A DNA stretch of 64,000 nucleotides, taken from NCBI RefSeq assembly GCF_004365355.1, contig NZ_SODP01000001.1, positions 694,191 to 758,190 on the forward strand, written 5' to 3'. The translations under genes and the position numbers were made by a program. This stretch comes from Kribbella pratensis (lineage in GTDB: Bacteria > Actinomycetota > Actinomycetes > Propionibacteriales > Kribbellaceae). Position 1 is the first letter of the stretch; the number at the start of each line of letters is the position of its first letter. Shown piece by piece: positions 33,520 through 42,606 of the stretch. The notes under the pieces were generated by a model. The model was not told the origin of the DNA. It did no database searches and worked only from the letters and a program-made list of their open reading frames with translations.

Positions 33520-35203
33520 GCTGGATGCTCTGGGTGTAGGCGTCCTGGTTCGGCGTGTTCACGCCGGGCCGGCCGCGGAAGTCGGTCCAGCACGGGTGGA
33601 TCCGGAGGTCATTGCCGATGGCAACCGCTGAGTAGTCGCCGATGAACACTCCCTGCACCTCGGTGCCGTCCGGGTTGACGGCGAGGAACTGGACCTGCGG
33701 GTTCTCCGAGGCGGTGGTGATCCGCTGGGTGGCGGCCCGGCTGAGCGACCGGGTGCCGGAAGCGGCCCAGTACGCGTAGTCGAGGTCGATGCCGTTGCGG
33801 TCGTAGTGCCTGGTGTACGACGTGATCGCGACCTCGCCGTCGCGCGCGGCGACCGCACTGAAGAACTCGTCCTGCGGCGTGCCGATGACCAGCGGCCGGG
33901 ACCAGCTCTTGCCGTTGCCGGACGAGGACACGACGTTGTCACCGTTGGTCTTGACGGATGCGCCGGTGGTCGCGTCGTACAGACCGTTGCGGTCGTCGGA
34001 CCACACCACCGTCAGCTTCTCGTTCACCCGGTCGTAGGCGAGTTGCGGATAGCTGTTGAGCCGGAAGTTCTCGCCGCTCAGCGTGTCCGGGAAGTCGTAG
34101 TTCGTATCGACGATCGCGTGCCGGAACGTGCGCCCGTGGTCGGTCGAGGTCGCTACCACCGTGGCGTCGCGGTCGCCCGCGGCGTCACACGCGGCCGTCG
34201 CGCAGACCGAGGCCTCGTAGGCGACGTACAGCTGCCCGTCGTTGCCGACCTGCGGATTCGAGCCCTGGTCGTACGGCGTGATGCCGCCGTGGAACCCGGT
34301 CAGCGACGGCGGGATCCGGACCGGTGCTCCGAAGTGCGCGCCGAAGTCGACGCTGGCCGACACCATGATCGGCGACTCGAGATAGTTGTCGTCGGTGTCA
34401 TAGGTGAACTTGGTCCAGCTCACGTAGACCCTGCCGTTCGACGGATCGGCTGCCATCCACGGCTTGTCGTTGAAGATGTGGGTCACGGCCGGCGTGCCGT
34501 CGGCGTTGACCCCGTCCATCGCGATGACATGCGGTCCGCCCCAGTGCAGGCCGCCGTCGTGCGACACGTTGACGACGATCGCGGTCGCGTCCTGCCCGCC
34601 GAGTGGTGCCGACCGGCTGAACACGATACTGGCGAAGTAGACGGTGTTGTTCGGCCCGAACGCGACGACCGGGTCACCGGATCCGTCGAACCAGCTGAAG
34701 GCGCCGGTGCCGCCCGCGGCGAAGGTCAGACCGGGGATCACCACATTCGTCCAGGTCCGGCCGCCGTTGAACGACGTGTACGCGAAGCTCGAGCTGTCGT
34801 TGCGGCCTTCCCGGGAATTGAACAGCCGGTAGTCGTTCGCGCCGGCGACGATGTTGTTCGGGTTGCGCGGGTTGACCGCGATCGTGGTCTCGTTCTGCGC
34901 GGCGCTGCAGCCCTTCTGCGAGCCGACCGGGACCACGGTGTCGCCGACGATCTGGTCGACGTTCGGCGCGGGGTTCCCGTACGGATTCGGATGGCCGAGA
35001 TACGACTGGCAGAGCGCCGACTGCGTCGGGTCGTCCGGATCGGGTTCTTCCTCCTCGGCCAGAACGTCTTTCAGCAACGGGTTGTGGACGGCGGTGGTGC
35101 CCGCGGCGGTGGCAGCCGGTGTGCCCATCGTCACCAGAGCGAGCGACCCGATCAGGCCGATCACTCCGAGGACGGCGGACCGGCGCATGGTTGACGGCCT
35201 CAC
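33509..35203 (-). CDS. Secreted BNR/sialidase-like propeller protein
   Basis: The 564-residue protein has a signal peptide (to about residue 33, PAATAAG), an acidic stretch (AEEEEPDPDDP) and a beta-propeller. The propeller has repeated Asp-box-like motifs: SFNGGRTWTN, SHDGGLHWGG, STDHGRTFRH and SSGNGKSWSR. The arginine triad of true sialidases is not evident, so enzymatic activity is doubtful. GTG at 35203 follows an AAGGGGG ribosome site; ATG at 35188 is a second choice. It lies downstream of the glnA terminator on the same strand and is probably a separate unit. Confidence 0.78.
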   Translation of the reverse strand: MRPSTMRRSAVLGVIGLIGSLALVTMGTPAATAAGTTAVHNPLLKDVLAEEEEPDPDDPTQSALCQSYLGHPNPYGNPAPNVDQIVGDTVVPVGSQKGCSAAQNETTIAVNPRNPNNIVAGANDYRLFNSREGRNDSSSFAYTSFNGGRTWTNVVIPGLTFAAGGTGAFSWFDGSGDPVVAFGPNNTVYFASIVFSRSAPLGGQDATAIVVNVSHDGGLHWGGPHVIAMDGVNADGTPAVTHIFNDKPWMAADPSNGRVYVSWTKFTYDTDDNYLESPIMVSASVDFGAHFGAPVRIPPSLTGFHGGITPYDQGSNPQVGNDGQLYVAYEASVCATAACDAAGDRDATVVATSTDHGRTFRHAIVDTNYDFPDTLSGENFRLNSYPQLAYDRVNEKLTVVWSDDRNGLYDATTGASVKTNGDNVVSSSGNGKSWSRPLVIGTPQDEFFSAVAARDGEVAITSYTRHYDRNGIDLDYAYWAASGTRSLSRAATQRITTASENPQVQFLAVNPDGTEVQGVFIGDYSAVAIGNDLRIHPCWTDFRGRPGVNTPNQDAYTQSIQLRH

Positions 35204-35293
35204 GTGTTCCCCCTTCCCAGCCCCCCGAGGGATGTCATGCGCATTGTGCGCCTCACCCGGACACCGGTCCAGAGCAGAGCAGAAGGCACAGAA

Positions 35294-35324
35294 AAGCCCC
35301 GCCCGAACTGATCGGGCGGGGCTT
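35294..35324 (-). terminator. Rho-independent terminator of glnA
   Basis: AAGCCCCGCCCG (35294-35305) and CGGGCGGGGCTT (35313-35324) form a perfect 12-bp GC-rich stem with a 7-nt loop. Read on the minus strand the stem is followed by TTTTC, a classic intrinsic terminator 22 bp after the glnA stop. Confidence 0.92.
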
Positions 35325-35345
35325 CTCAGCTACGTCTCAGGCAAC

Positions 35346-36770
35346 TCAGACGTCGTAGTACAGCTCGAACTCGTGCGGGTGCGGGCGGAGCTGGATCGGG
35401 GCGATCTCCTGCTCGCGCTTGAGGTCGATCCAGGTCTCGATCAGGTCCTCGGTGAAGACGTCGCCCTCGAGGAGGAAGGCGTGGTCGGCCTCGAGGGAGT
35501 CGATCACGGCCGGGAGCGAGGTCGGGACCTGCGGGATGCCCGCGTGCTCCTCCGGCGGCAGCTCGTAGAGGTCCTTGTCGACCGGGTCGGCCGGCTCGAT
35601 CTTGTTGCGGATACCGTCCAGGCCGGCCAGCAGCTGGGCCGAGAACGCCAGGTACGGGTTCGCCGACGGGTCGGGGCAGCGGAACTCGATCCGCTTCGCC
35701 TTCGGGTTCGATCCGGTGATCGGGATCCGGATGCAGGCCGAGCGGTTGCGCTGCGAGTAGACCAGGTTGACCGGCGCCTCGAAGCCCGGCACCAGGCGGT
35801 GGTACGAGTTCACCGTCGGGTTGGTGAAGGCCAGCAGCGACGGGGCGTGCTTGAGCAGGCCGCCGATGTACCAGCGGGCGATGTCGGACAGGCCGCCGTA
35901 CCCGGACTCGTCGTAGAACAGCGCGTCGCCGTTGGAGAACAGCGACTGGTGGACGTGCATGCCCGAGCCGTTGTCGCCGAAGATCGGCTTCGGCATGAAG
36001 GTCGCGGTCTTGCCGGCCGCCCAGGCGGTGTTCTTGACGATGTACTTGAACTTCATCAGGTTGTCGGCGGTCTTCAGCAGCTCGTCGAAGCGGAAGTTGA
36101 TCTCCGCCTGACCTGCGGTGCCGACCTCGTGGTGCGCCCGCTCGACGACCAGACCGGCCTTCTCCAGCGCCAGCGTGATGTCGTCGCGCAGCTCGCCGAA
36201 GTGGTCGGTCGGCGCGACCGGGAAGTAGCCGCCCTTGTAGCGGACCTTGTAGCCGCGGTTGCCGCCGTCCTCGACCCGGCCGGTGTTCCAGGCGCCGGCG
36301 ACCGAGTCGATCGCGTAGTACCCGGTGTTGGACTTGGTCTCGAACCGGACGTCGTCGAAGACGTAGAACTCGGCCTCCGGCGCGAAGAACGCGGTGTCGG
36401 CGATACCGGTCGACTTCAGGTACTCCTGCGCCTTGCGGGCGATGTTGCGCGGGTCACGCGAGTACGCCTCGCCGGTGAGCGGGTCGTGCACGAAGAAGTT
36501 GATGGCCAGCGTCTTCGTCCCGCGGAACGTGTCGAGGAAGGCCGTCGTCGGGTCGGGCAGCAGCTTCATGTCCGATTCGTGGATCTGCTGGAACCCGCGC
36601 ACCGACGAACCGTCGAACATCAGGCCCTCTTCGAAGACCTCGGGCCCGAACGACGACACCGGGACGGTGAAGTGCTGCATGATGCCCGGCAGGTCGGAGA
36701 ACCGGACATCGATGATCTCGATGCCCTCGTCCTTGACGTAGGCGAGCAGCTCCTCAGCGCTGGAAAACAT
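35346..36770 (-). CDS. glnA: Glutamine synthetase type I
   Basis: GlnA forms glutamine from glutamate, ammonia and ATP and is the main ammonium-assimilating enzyme. The 474-residue length and blocks [21 protein letters not shown], the ATP-binding AGQAEINF region and ANPYLAFSA fit the GSI-beta type. The adenylylation tyrosine is Y402 in [10 protein letters not shown], so control by GlnE is expected. A GGAG ribosome site precedes the ATG. A tandem GlnR-like site lies upstream and a strong terminator downstream. Synteny with Rv2220 supports calling it the glnA1 orthologue. Confidence 0.97.
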   Translation of the reverse strand: MFSSAEELLAYVKDEGIEIIDVRFSDLPGIMQHFTVPVSSFGPEVFEEGLMFDGSSVRGFQQIHESDMKLLPDPTTAFLDTFRGTKTLAINFFVHDPLTGEAYSRDPRNIARKAQEYLKSTGIADTAFFAPEAEFYVFDDVRFETKSNTGYYAIDSVAGAWNTGRVEDGGNRGYKVRYKGGYFPVAPTDHFGELRDDITLALEKAGLVVERAHHEVGTAGQAEINFRFDELLKTADNLMKFKYIVKNTAWAAGKTATFMPKPIFGDNGSGMHVHQSLFSNGDALFYDESGYGGLSDIARWYIGGLLKHAPSLLAFTNPTVNSYHRLVPGFEAPVNLVYSQRNRSACIRIPITGSNPKAKRIEFRCPDPSANPYLAFSAQLLAGLDGIRNKIEPADPVDKDLYELPPEEHAGIPQVPTSLPAVIDSLEADHAFLLEGDVFTEDLIETWIDLKREQEIAPIQLRPHPHEFELYYDV

Positions 36771-36820
36771 ACGTACTCCTAGGGTGGCTCAGAGATTGCA
36801 TCTGAACGTAGGGCCCGCCG

Positions 36821-36858
36821 GTTTCTCCGTCATGACCCTGATGTTTCGCGGATGTTAC
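36821..36858 (-). promoter_or_regulatory. Tandem GlnR-binding site upstream of glnA
   Basis: Read on the minus strand there are two copies of the actinobacterial GlnR box GTNAC-N6-GAAAC: GTAAC-N6-GAAAC at 36858-36843 (perfect) and GTCAT-N6-GAAAC at 36836-36821 (one change). The boxes are 22 bp apart, the spacing known for paired GlnR dimers. TACGTT at 36810-36805 may be the -10. Nitrogen control of glnA by GlnR is established in Streptomyces; here it is inferred. Confidence 0.78.
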
Positions 36859-36947
36859 GCCCAGCGTGTCCGCGCTGACCCACTGGTGTACGGCGATTAC
36901 GCCCTGAGATCTTACGATCCGCCGCAGGCGGCCCCGGGGCTGTTCCG

Positions 36948-36953
36948 TAGGCT
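36948..36953 (+). promoter_or_regulatory. -10 hexamer for leaderless RDD gene
   Basis: TAGGCT lies 7 nt before the ATG at 36961, with no ribosome site between, the arrangement expected for a leaderless mRNA. Confidence 0.45.
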
Positions 36954-36960
36954 AGTCATC

Positions 36961-37416
36961 ATGGCATCGTCGGCGCAGCCGGGCACAGGACCCACCGAAG
37001 AATTCCGTTTTCCGGGGAGCCGGCTGGGCCTGCCCGAGGAGGGTCCGGGCTCGGTGGCCGGCTGGGGGCGCCGGCTGCTCGCCCTGCTGATCGACTGGCT
37101 GATCGCCGGCCTGATCGCGTCGGTCGTGGTGGGCAAGCCGATGTGGGCGGGCGGCAACGACTACAACACGTCACATCTGGCGATCTTCTTCCTGGTCACC
37201 GCGATCCTCACCGGCCTGGCCGGCGGCACCATCGGCCACCGGATCTGCGGCCTGCGCGTCCTCAACCTGAAGAACAAGGACGTCCCGCAGGTCGGGCTGC
37301 TCGGGGGAGTGATCAGGTCGTTCCTGATCTGCCTGCTGATCCCGGCGGTGATCTTCGACCGTGACCACCGCGGCCTGCACGACCTGGCCGCGAAGACCGT
37401 CGTCGTACGCCGCTGA
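36961..37416 (+). CDS. RDD family membrane protein
   Basis: The 151-residue protein has an acidic and proline-rich N-terminus, then the RDD domain: SVAGWGRRLLALLIDWLIAGLIA with the first membrane helix and its Arg/Asp pair, a second helix, GTIGHRICGLRVLNL, and a third helix with the FDRDHRGLHDLAAKTVVV ending. RDD proteins are of uncertain function, perhaps transport. Its place next to glnA and DUF4191 matches Rv2219A. It ends 13 bp from the convergent cyclopropane synthase gene. Confidence 0.88.
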   Translation: MASSAQPGTGPTEEFRFPGSRLGLPEEGPGSVAGWGRRLLALLIDWLIAGLIASVVVGKPMWAGGNDYNTSHLAIFFLVTAILTGLAGGTIGHRICGLRVLNLKNKDVPQVGLLGGVIRSFLICLLIPAVIFDRDHRGLHDLAAKTVVVRR

Positions 37417-37429
37417 TCAGGCGGCAGGG

Positions 37430-38722
37430 TCAGCGGCGTGTGAGCCGCAGTTGTACGTCGTCGAGGTACCCGGTGCGGAAGCCCGCCTCGGAGTACGCGA
37501 GGTAGAACTCCCACATCCGCCCGAACGTGTCGTCGAACCCGAGCGCCGAGATCTCCGGCCAGCGCTCGATGAAGCGGTTCCGCCAGACTCGCAGCGTGCG
37601 CGCGTAATCGGCACCGAGGTGGCGTATGACCTCCGCCCGCAACCCGGTGTGCTGTGCGGTGACGTCCTCGATCACCTTGATCGACGGGATCAGGCCGCCC
37701 GGGAAGATGTACTTCTGCACCCAGGTGAACGTGTTCCGGGTCGCCAGCATCCGCTCGTGCGGCATCACGATCGCCTGCACGACGCCGACGCCGCCCGGCG
37801 CGAGCCGCCGCTCGATCGCCTCGAAGTACACCGGCCAGTACTTCTCGCCGACCGCCTCGATCATCTCCACGCTCAGGACGGCGTCGAACTCGCCGATCTG
37901 GTCGCGGTAGTCCCGCAGCGCGACCTGCACCCGGTCGCCGACACCCGCATCCGCGATCTTGCGCTGCGCCAGCAACGCCTGTTGCGAAGCGATCGTGATC
38001 GCCGTCACCCACGCGCCCCGCTGGGCGGCCCGGATGGCGAGACTCGCCCAGCCACACCCGATGTCGAGCACGCGCGACCCGGACTGCACCCCGGCCGCAT
38101 CCAGGATCGAATCGAGCTTGCGCAACTGGGCCGCGGTCAGTTCGTCGTACGACGCGGTTGCCAGGTCGCTGTGAGCAGAGTCACCGAAGTACGCCGCGGA
38201 GTACGTCAGGGTCGGATCGAGGAACTCGCTGAACATCGCGTTGCTCAGGTCGTAGTGCCGGCTGATGTTCTCGCGGGCGCCGGCCCGGTCGTTCTCCTGC
38301 TCGCCAGGCTGCGAGCGGGTGACCAGCCAGCGCAGCGACTGTGCCCACCTCGGCAGCAGGTGCCGGGTCTCGTCGTTGCTGAACCGCTCCGCGAACGGGA
38401 CCAGCAGGTCGGCCAGATCGGTGCCCGGCTCCGGGTCCCAGTCGCCGGCCAGGTACGCCTCGCCGAACCCGGACCCGGCGTCGTGCCCGAGCCGGTCCAG
38501 GAACGGCAACGTCCGGTGCACCCGCATCGCCGGGCCGCCCAGACCGTACGACCGGTTGCTGTCCAGGTGGATCGTGGCGGGCAGGTCCTTCGCGATCAGC
38601 TTGATCGCGGTCGCCGCGCCGTACCTCCGGACCGGATTCGAGCGTGGCCGCGCCAGCGTCGGCCACGTCTCGGCCACCGGTTGGTGCACCCGTCGGCGCA
38701 CTGGCGGCATCAGATCCGTCAT
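37430..38722 (-). CDS. cfa: Cyclopropane-fatty-acyl-phospholipid synthase
   Basis: The 430-residue SAM enzyme adds a methylene across double bonds of membrane lipid acyl chains. It has an N-terminal lipid-binding domain (to about 130), NISRHYDLSNAMFSEFLDPTLTYSAAYF, motif I VLDIGCGWASLAIRAA, VEMIEAVGEKYWPVYF with the active-site bicarbonate-binding glutamate, and YIFPGGLIPS. An AGGGGAA ribosome site supports the start. It is absent from the corresponding mycobacterial gene order, so it is an insertion between the RDD and DUF4191 genes here. Confidence 0.92.
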   Translation of the reverse strand: MTDLMPPVRRRVHQPVAETWPTLARPRSNPVRRYGAATAIKLIAKDLPATIHLDSNRSYGLGGPAMRVHRTLPFLDRLGHDAGSGFGEAYLAGDWDPEPGTDLADLLVPFAERFSNDETRHLLPRWAQSLRWLVTRSQPGEQENDRAGARENISRHYDLSNAMFSEFLDPTLTYSAAYFGDSAHSDLATASYDELTAAQLRKLDSILDAAGVQSGSRVLDIGCGWASLAIRAAQRGAWVTAITIASQQALLAQRKIADAGVGDRVQVALRDYRDQIGEFDAVLSVEMIEAVGEKYWPVYFEAIERRLAPGGVGVVQAIVMPHERMLATRNTFTWVQKYIFPGGLIPSIKVIEDVTAQHTGLRAEVIRHLGADYARTLRVWRNRFIERWPEISALGFDDTFGRMWEFYLAYSEAGFRTGYLDDVQLRLTRR

Positions 38723-38823
38723 GTCAGCTGTTCCCCTGTAATCCGTCCTGGTCGCACCCTAAGGGCTCCCAGCCTCCCCACGGCGCATGTCTGAACAGAT
38801 CAACTGTCGGGCATGCCGCTTGG

Positions 38824-39519
38824 TTACCGTCCCCGCATCGCCTGGCGGGCGCCCTTCAGGCTGCTCGGCACCGGGCCCTTGGGCATCGGCACCTGCGGCC
38901 GGACCGCGTCCAGAGCCTTGAGCCGCTGCAGCAGGTCGGTGATCTCCGACGGCTGCATCACCGCCGGCAGCTTCATGACGTGCTTGGTCAGCTTGCGGAT
39001 GTCGATCTCGTCCTCGCCCTGACCGGCGATGATCTGGGTCACCGGCGCGCCGCCCGCTACCCGGTTGTGCTTCTTCGCCTCGGCGGCGAGCAGGTTCTTC
39101 ACCCGGCTCGCCTGGCCCTCGCCGACCAGGATGATCCCGGGCCGGCCGACCACGCGGTGGACGATGTCGGCGTTCTTGGTGACCGCGATCGCGGGCGTCA
39201 CGGTCCAGCCGCGGCGCAGCGTCTGCAGCGCCGACGCGGCCGCACCGGCCTGCCCCTCGATCTGGCTGTACGCCGCCTTCTCGACCTTGCGGCCGAACAC
39301 CAGCGTCGCGGCCAGGAAGCCGAGCGCGACACCGAGCGGGATCCAGATCAGCAGCGGACCGACCAGGAAACCGCCGAGCACCGCCAGCGCGACGATGCCG
39401 AGGAAGATCCCGGCGAGCACCAGCCCGACCGTCGGGTCGGACTTCTGGGTCAGCTTGTACGCAGAGACGATCTGCTTGAGCCGGCTGGTCTTCTCTTCGG
39501 GCGCGTCGTTCTTGGCCAT
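38824..39519 (-). CDS. DUF4191 membrane protein
   Basis: The 231-residue protein has a charged N-terminus (RLKQIVSAYKLTQKSDP), two adjacent membrane helices (about 32-75) and a cytoplasmic C-terminal domain with LRRGWTVTPAIAVTKNADIVHRVVGRPGIILVGEG. It matches DUF4191, found beside lipA across actinobacteria (Rv2219 in M. tuberculosis). It starts 2 nt after the lipA stop and is cotranscribed with it. A role in lipoylation is not shown. Confidence 0.9.
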   Translation of the reverse strand: MAKNDAPEEKTSRLKQIVSAYKLTQKSDPTVGLVLAGIFLGIVALAVLGGFLVGPLLIWIPLGVALGFLAATLVFGRKVEKAAYSQIEGQAGAAASALQTLRRGWTVTPAIAVTKNADIVHRVVGRPGIILVGEGQASRVKNLLAAEAKKHNRVAGGAPVTQIIAGQGEDEIDIRKLTKHVMKLPAVMQPSEITDLLQRLKALDAVRPQVPMPKGPVPSSLKGARQAMRGR

Positions 39520-39521
39520 CT

Positions 39522-40460
39522 CTACCTGTCCTGGTTCTTCATACGTGACTCAACGGCCTGACGGTACAGCCGACCGGCCCGGTACGACGAACGCACCAAC
39601 GGCCCGGACATGACTCCGGCGAAACCGATCTCCTGCGCCTCGGCGTCCAGCTCGACGAACTCCTCGGGCTTGACCCAGCGCTCGACCGGGTGGTGCCGCA
39701 CCGAGGGCCGCAGGTACTGCGTGATCGTGATGATCTCGCAGCCCGCCGCGTGCAGGTCCTTCAGTGCCTGGCTGACCTCGTCGCGGGTCTCGCCCATGCC
39801 GAGGATCAGGTTCGACTTGGTGACCAGGCCGTAGTCGCGGGCCTGGGTGATGACGTCCAGCGACCGCTCGTAGCGGAAGCCGGGCCGGATCCGGCGGAAG
39901 ATCCGCGGCACGGTCTCGACGTTGTGCGCGAACACCTCCGGCCGGGAGGAGAACACCTCGGCCAGCTGCTCGGGCACGGCGTTGAAGTCCGGCGCGAGCA
40001 TCTCGACACCCGTGCCCGGGTTGAGCTCGTGGATCTGCCGGATCGTCTCGGCGTACAGCCAGGCGCCGCCGTCGTCCAGGTCGTCGCGGGCGACACCGGT
40101 CACGGTCGCGTACCGCAGGCCCATGGTCCGGACCGACTCGGCCACGCGGCGCGGCTCGTCGCGGTCCAGCGCCTCCGGCTTGCCGGTGTCGATCTGGCAG
40201 AAGTCACAGCGCCGCGTGCACTGGTCACCGCCGATGAGGAAGGTCGCCTCGCGGTCCTCCCAGCACTCGAAGATGTTCGGGCAGCCGGCTTCCTGGCACA
40301 CCGTGTGCAGTCCCTCGGATTTCACGAGTTTCTGCAGCGCCTGGTACTCCGGGCCCATCTTGGCGCGGGTCTTGATCCACTCGGGTTTGCGCTCGATCGG
40401 GGTCTCCGCGTTGCGCACCTCGAGCCTGAGCAGTTTCCGTCCTTCTGGGGCGATGGTCAC
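39522..40460 (-). CDS. lipA: Lipoyl synthase
   Basis: LipA inserts two sulfurs into octanoyl groups on lipoyl domains by radical SAM chemistry. The 312-residue product has the auxiliary cluster cysteines C55, C60 and C66 ([12 protein letters not shown]) and the radical SAM cysteines C81, C85 and C88 (CTRRCDFC). The C-terminal [11 protein letters not shown] supplies the conserved serine ligand. The GTG start has TACCCT 7 nt upstream, so a leaderless transcript is likely. It is 9.4 kb from lipB, although the two are usually adjacent in related bacteria. Confidence 0.97.
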   Translation of the reverse strand: MTIAPEGRKLLRLEVRNAETPIERKPEWIKTRAKMGPEYQALQKLVKSEGLHTVCQEAGCPNIFECWEDREATFLIGGDQCTRRCDFCQIDTGKPEALDRDEPRRVAESVRTMGLRYATVTGVARDDLDDGGAWLYAETIRQIHELNPGTGVEMLAPDFNAVPEQLAEVFSSRPEVFAHNVETVPRIFRRIRPGFRYERSLDVITQARDYGLVTKSNLILGMGETRDEVSQALKDLHAAGCEIITITQYLRPSVRHHPVERWVKPEEFVELDAEAQEIGFAGVMSGPLVRSSYRAGRLYRQAVESRMKNQDR

Positions 40461-40467
40461 GCCCCCA

Positions 40468-40473
40468 AGGGTA
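40468..40473 (-). promoter_or_regulatory. -10 hexamer for leaderless lipA
   Basis: On the minus strand TACCCT (40473-40468) is 7 nt before the lipA GTG at 40460. The intervening TGGGGGC is too close to the start to act as a ribosome site. Confidence 0.45.
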
Positions 40474-40502
40474 CGCGTCCCGGCTCACGACCGTTTCACC
40501 CG

Positions 40503-40508
40503 TACGCT
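40503..40508 (+). promoter_or_regulatory. -10 hexamer for leaderless histidine kinase gene
   Basis: TACGCT lies 8 nt before the ATG at 40517, and no ribosome site is visible. It is back to back with the lipA promoter. Confidence 0.4.
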
Positions 40509-40516
40509 GATGAGCT

Positions 40517-41824
40517 ATGTCCCCGAGCACCTGGACCCGGCCGGCGCCGACAGCCCGTGAGCAGCGGTACGACGTACTGCTCGGCCTCGGGATGGCGCTG
40601 GCGTCCTTGCTCGGCACCGAGCTGGCCCGCGGCGGCTCGCCGACGCACGTCGACCTGGGCATCGGCGGCGTCGAGCCGTACGTGCTGAGCGCTGCGATCG
40701 CCCTGCCGATGTGCTTCCGGCGCCGGTGGCCGATCCCGGTGGTGCTCGTGGTCGCGGTGCTGTTCGTCGTGAACGGGGAGCGGGCGCTGTTCGCGTTCGG
40801 CGGCAACCTCGTCACCCAGGCGACCATGTTCATGGCGATCTACGCGGCGGTGGCCTGGTCCCGCGACCGGCGGCTGATGAAGGCGGCGGTCGCGGTCGTT
40901 TTCCTGGCGATGTTCGGCTGGCTGACGCTGAACTTCGTCAAGGCGCTGCAGAACAACTCGATCGAAGGGCCGAACCACGCGCTGTTCTCGCCGTACGTCT
41001 CGAACGTGGTGCTGGCCGTCGCGCTGAACGTCCTCTACTTCTTCGGCGCGTACTTCTGGGGCCGGACCGCCTGGGGGACTGCCCGGCAGCGGGCCGAGCT
41101 GGAGCAGCAGGCGACCGAGCTGGCCGCGCAACAGGAGGCCAACTCCCGGCGTGCGGTGATCGACGAGCGGCTGCGGATCTCCCGGGAGTTGCACGACGTC
41201 GTCGCGCACCACATCAGCAGCATCGGCGTCCAGGCCGGGGGAGCCCGGCGGGTGATGGACACCGACCCGGACGCGGCGAAGAACGCGCTGAACGTGATCG
41301 AGGAGTCCAGCCGGAGCGCCGTGAACGAGATGCGCCAACTGCTCGGCATGCTCCGCGCGGCGGATCCCGATGTCGACGTCACCGCGCCGGACCCGAAGGC
41401 ACCGCAAGCGGGTGCCGACCGGCTGCCCGCGCTGATCTCGGAGGTCAACGGGCAGGGGCTCGAGGTCGGTTTCCACCAGATCGGTGCGCCGGCCGAGCTG
41501 CCGAAGACTGTGTCCGTGTCGGTGTACCGGATCGCCCAGGAGGCGCTCGCGAACGTCCGGAAGCATTCGACGGCCCGCAGCGCCCATCTCACGCTGCGTT
41601 ATCTCGGTGACACGGTCGAGCTCGAAGTACTCGACGACGGCCGCCCGAAGCACGCGCCGGTCGGCAGCCGGCTCGGCCATGTCGGGATCCGGGAACGGGT
41701 CGGCCTGCTCGGCGGCGAGAGCGAGATCGGCCCCCGGCCCGTGGGAGGATTCCGGGTCCGGGTCCGGATCCCGCTGGACCACGCGATGCTGGACCAACCG
41801 CTGGCTGGAGGGCTCGATGACTGA
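40517..41824 (+). CDS. Sensor histidine kinase, NarL/DesK type (HisKA_3)
   Basis: The 435-residue kinase has an N-terminal sensor of about five membrane helices (residues 20-180), a coiled segment (RAELEQQATELAAQQEANSRR), the phosphoacceptor H226 in SRELHDVVAHHISSIG, and an HATPase domain with KHSTARSAHLTLRY, the G1 box VLDDGRP and VGIRERVGLLGG. It forms a two-component system with the next gene (8-bp overlap). The sensed signal is unknown. The ABC exporter downstream is the likely target. Confidence 0.93.
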   Translation: MSPSTWTRPAPTAREQRYDVLLGLGMALASLLGTELARGGSPTHVDLGIGGVEPYVLSAAIALPMCFRRRWPIPVVLVVAVLFVVNGERALFAFGGNLVTQATMFMAIYAAVAWSRDRRLMKAAVAVVFLAMFGWLTLNFVKALQNNSIEGPNHALFSPYVSNVVLAVALNVLYFFGAYFWGRTAWGTARQRAELEQQATELAAQQEANSRRAVIDERLRISRELHDVVAHHISSIGVQAGGARRVMDTDPDAAKNALNVIEESSRSAVNEMRQLLGMLRAADPDVDVTAPDPKAPQAGADRLPALISEVNGQGLEVGFHQIGAPAELPKTVSVSVYRIAQEALANVRKHSTARSAHLTLRYLGDTVELEVLDDGRPKHAPVGSRLGHVGIRERVGLLGGESEIGPRPVGGFRVRVRIPLDHAMLDQPLAGGLDD

Positions 41825-42491
41825 CGACGCGATGCGGGTCCTGCTGGTGGACGACCAGGATCTGGTCCGCGCCGGGTTCCGGATGATCCTGTCGGTCGAG
41901 CCGGACATCAAGGTGGTCGGTGAGGCGTCCGACGGCGAGAAGGCGATCGAGCTGGCGCTGGCGCTGCGGCCGGACGTCGTACTGATGGATGTCCAGATGC
42001 CCGGTATGGACGGGATCAGCGCGACCCAGCGGATCGTCTCGGAGGACGCCGGGAAGGTGGTCATCCTGACGACCTTCGATCGCGACGACTATCTCTTCGA
42101 GTCGCTCGGGGCCGGCGCCAGCGGCTTCCTGCTCAAGAACACCGCTCCCGAGGATCTGGTCGAGGCGATCCAGATCGTCCACTCCGGGCACGCGCTGCTC
42201 GCGCCGGAGGTGACCCGCCGGGTCATCAAGCGGTTCACGGGCGGCGGCGAGCGCGTGTACCGGCCGGACCTCCTCGCCGAGCTGACCGAGCGCGAGCGCG
42301 AGGTCCTCGGCCTGATCGCCCGCGGCCTGACCAACACCGAGATCGCGACCCAGCTCTTCGTCGGCGAGGCCACCGTCAAGACCCACGTCTCCCGGGTCCT
42401 GCTCAAGCTCGGCCTCCGCGACCGGGTCCAGGCCGTCGTCTTCGCCTACGAGTGCGGCCTGGTCACCCCGGGGGACGACACCTCCGTCTAG
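41817..42491 (+). CDS. NarL/LuxR-family response regulator
   Basis: The 224-residue regulator has a receiver domain with DD at 12-13, phosphoacceptor D58 (VVLMDVQMPG) and the switch lysine in FLLKNTAPEDL. A LuxR-type helix-turn-helix follows (LTEREREVLGLIARGLTNTEIA, EATVKTHVSRVLLKLGLRDR). It starts inside the kinase stop region with an 8-bp overlap. It probably activates the adjacent ABC transporter genes, as NarL-type pairs next to NatAB-like exporters often do. Confidence 0.94.
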   Translation: MTDDAMRVLLVDDQDLVRAGFRMILSVEPDIKVVGEASDGEKAIELALALRPDVVLMDVQMPGMDGISATQRIVSEDAGKVVILTTFDRDDYLFESLGAGASGFLLKNTAPEDLVEAIQIVHSGHALLAPEVTRRVIKRFTGGGERVYRPDLLAELTEREREVLGLIARGLTNTEIATQLFVGEATVKTHVSRVLLKLGLRDRVQAVVFAYECGLVTPGDDTSV

Positions 42492-42606
42492 GGGGTGACC
42501 TGCGCGATCACCCTCGCGGGCGACGTACCGGGAGGCAGGTCCTCACTAGGTTTGTCAATGTCGGGTGCACGCCCGGCGAGGGCTGACCTGTAGGGAACGG
42601 TGACAC

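Noticed and set aside
36784..36960. In-frame upstream extension of the RDD protein
   Set aside because: It would cover the glnA control region, including both GlnR boxes, and lacks a ribosome site; the ATG at 36961 fits the family and the TAGGCT hexamer.
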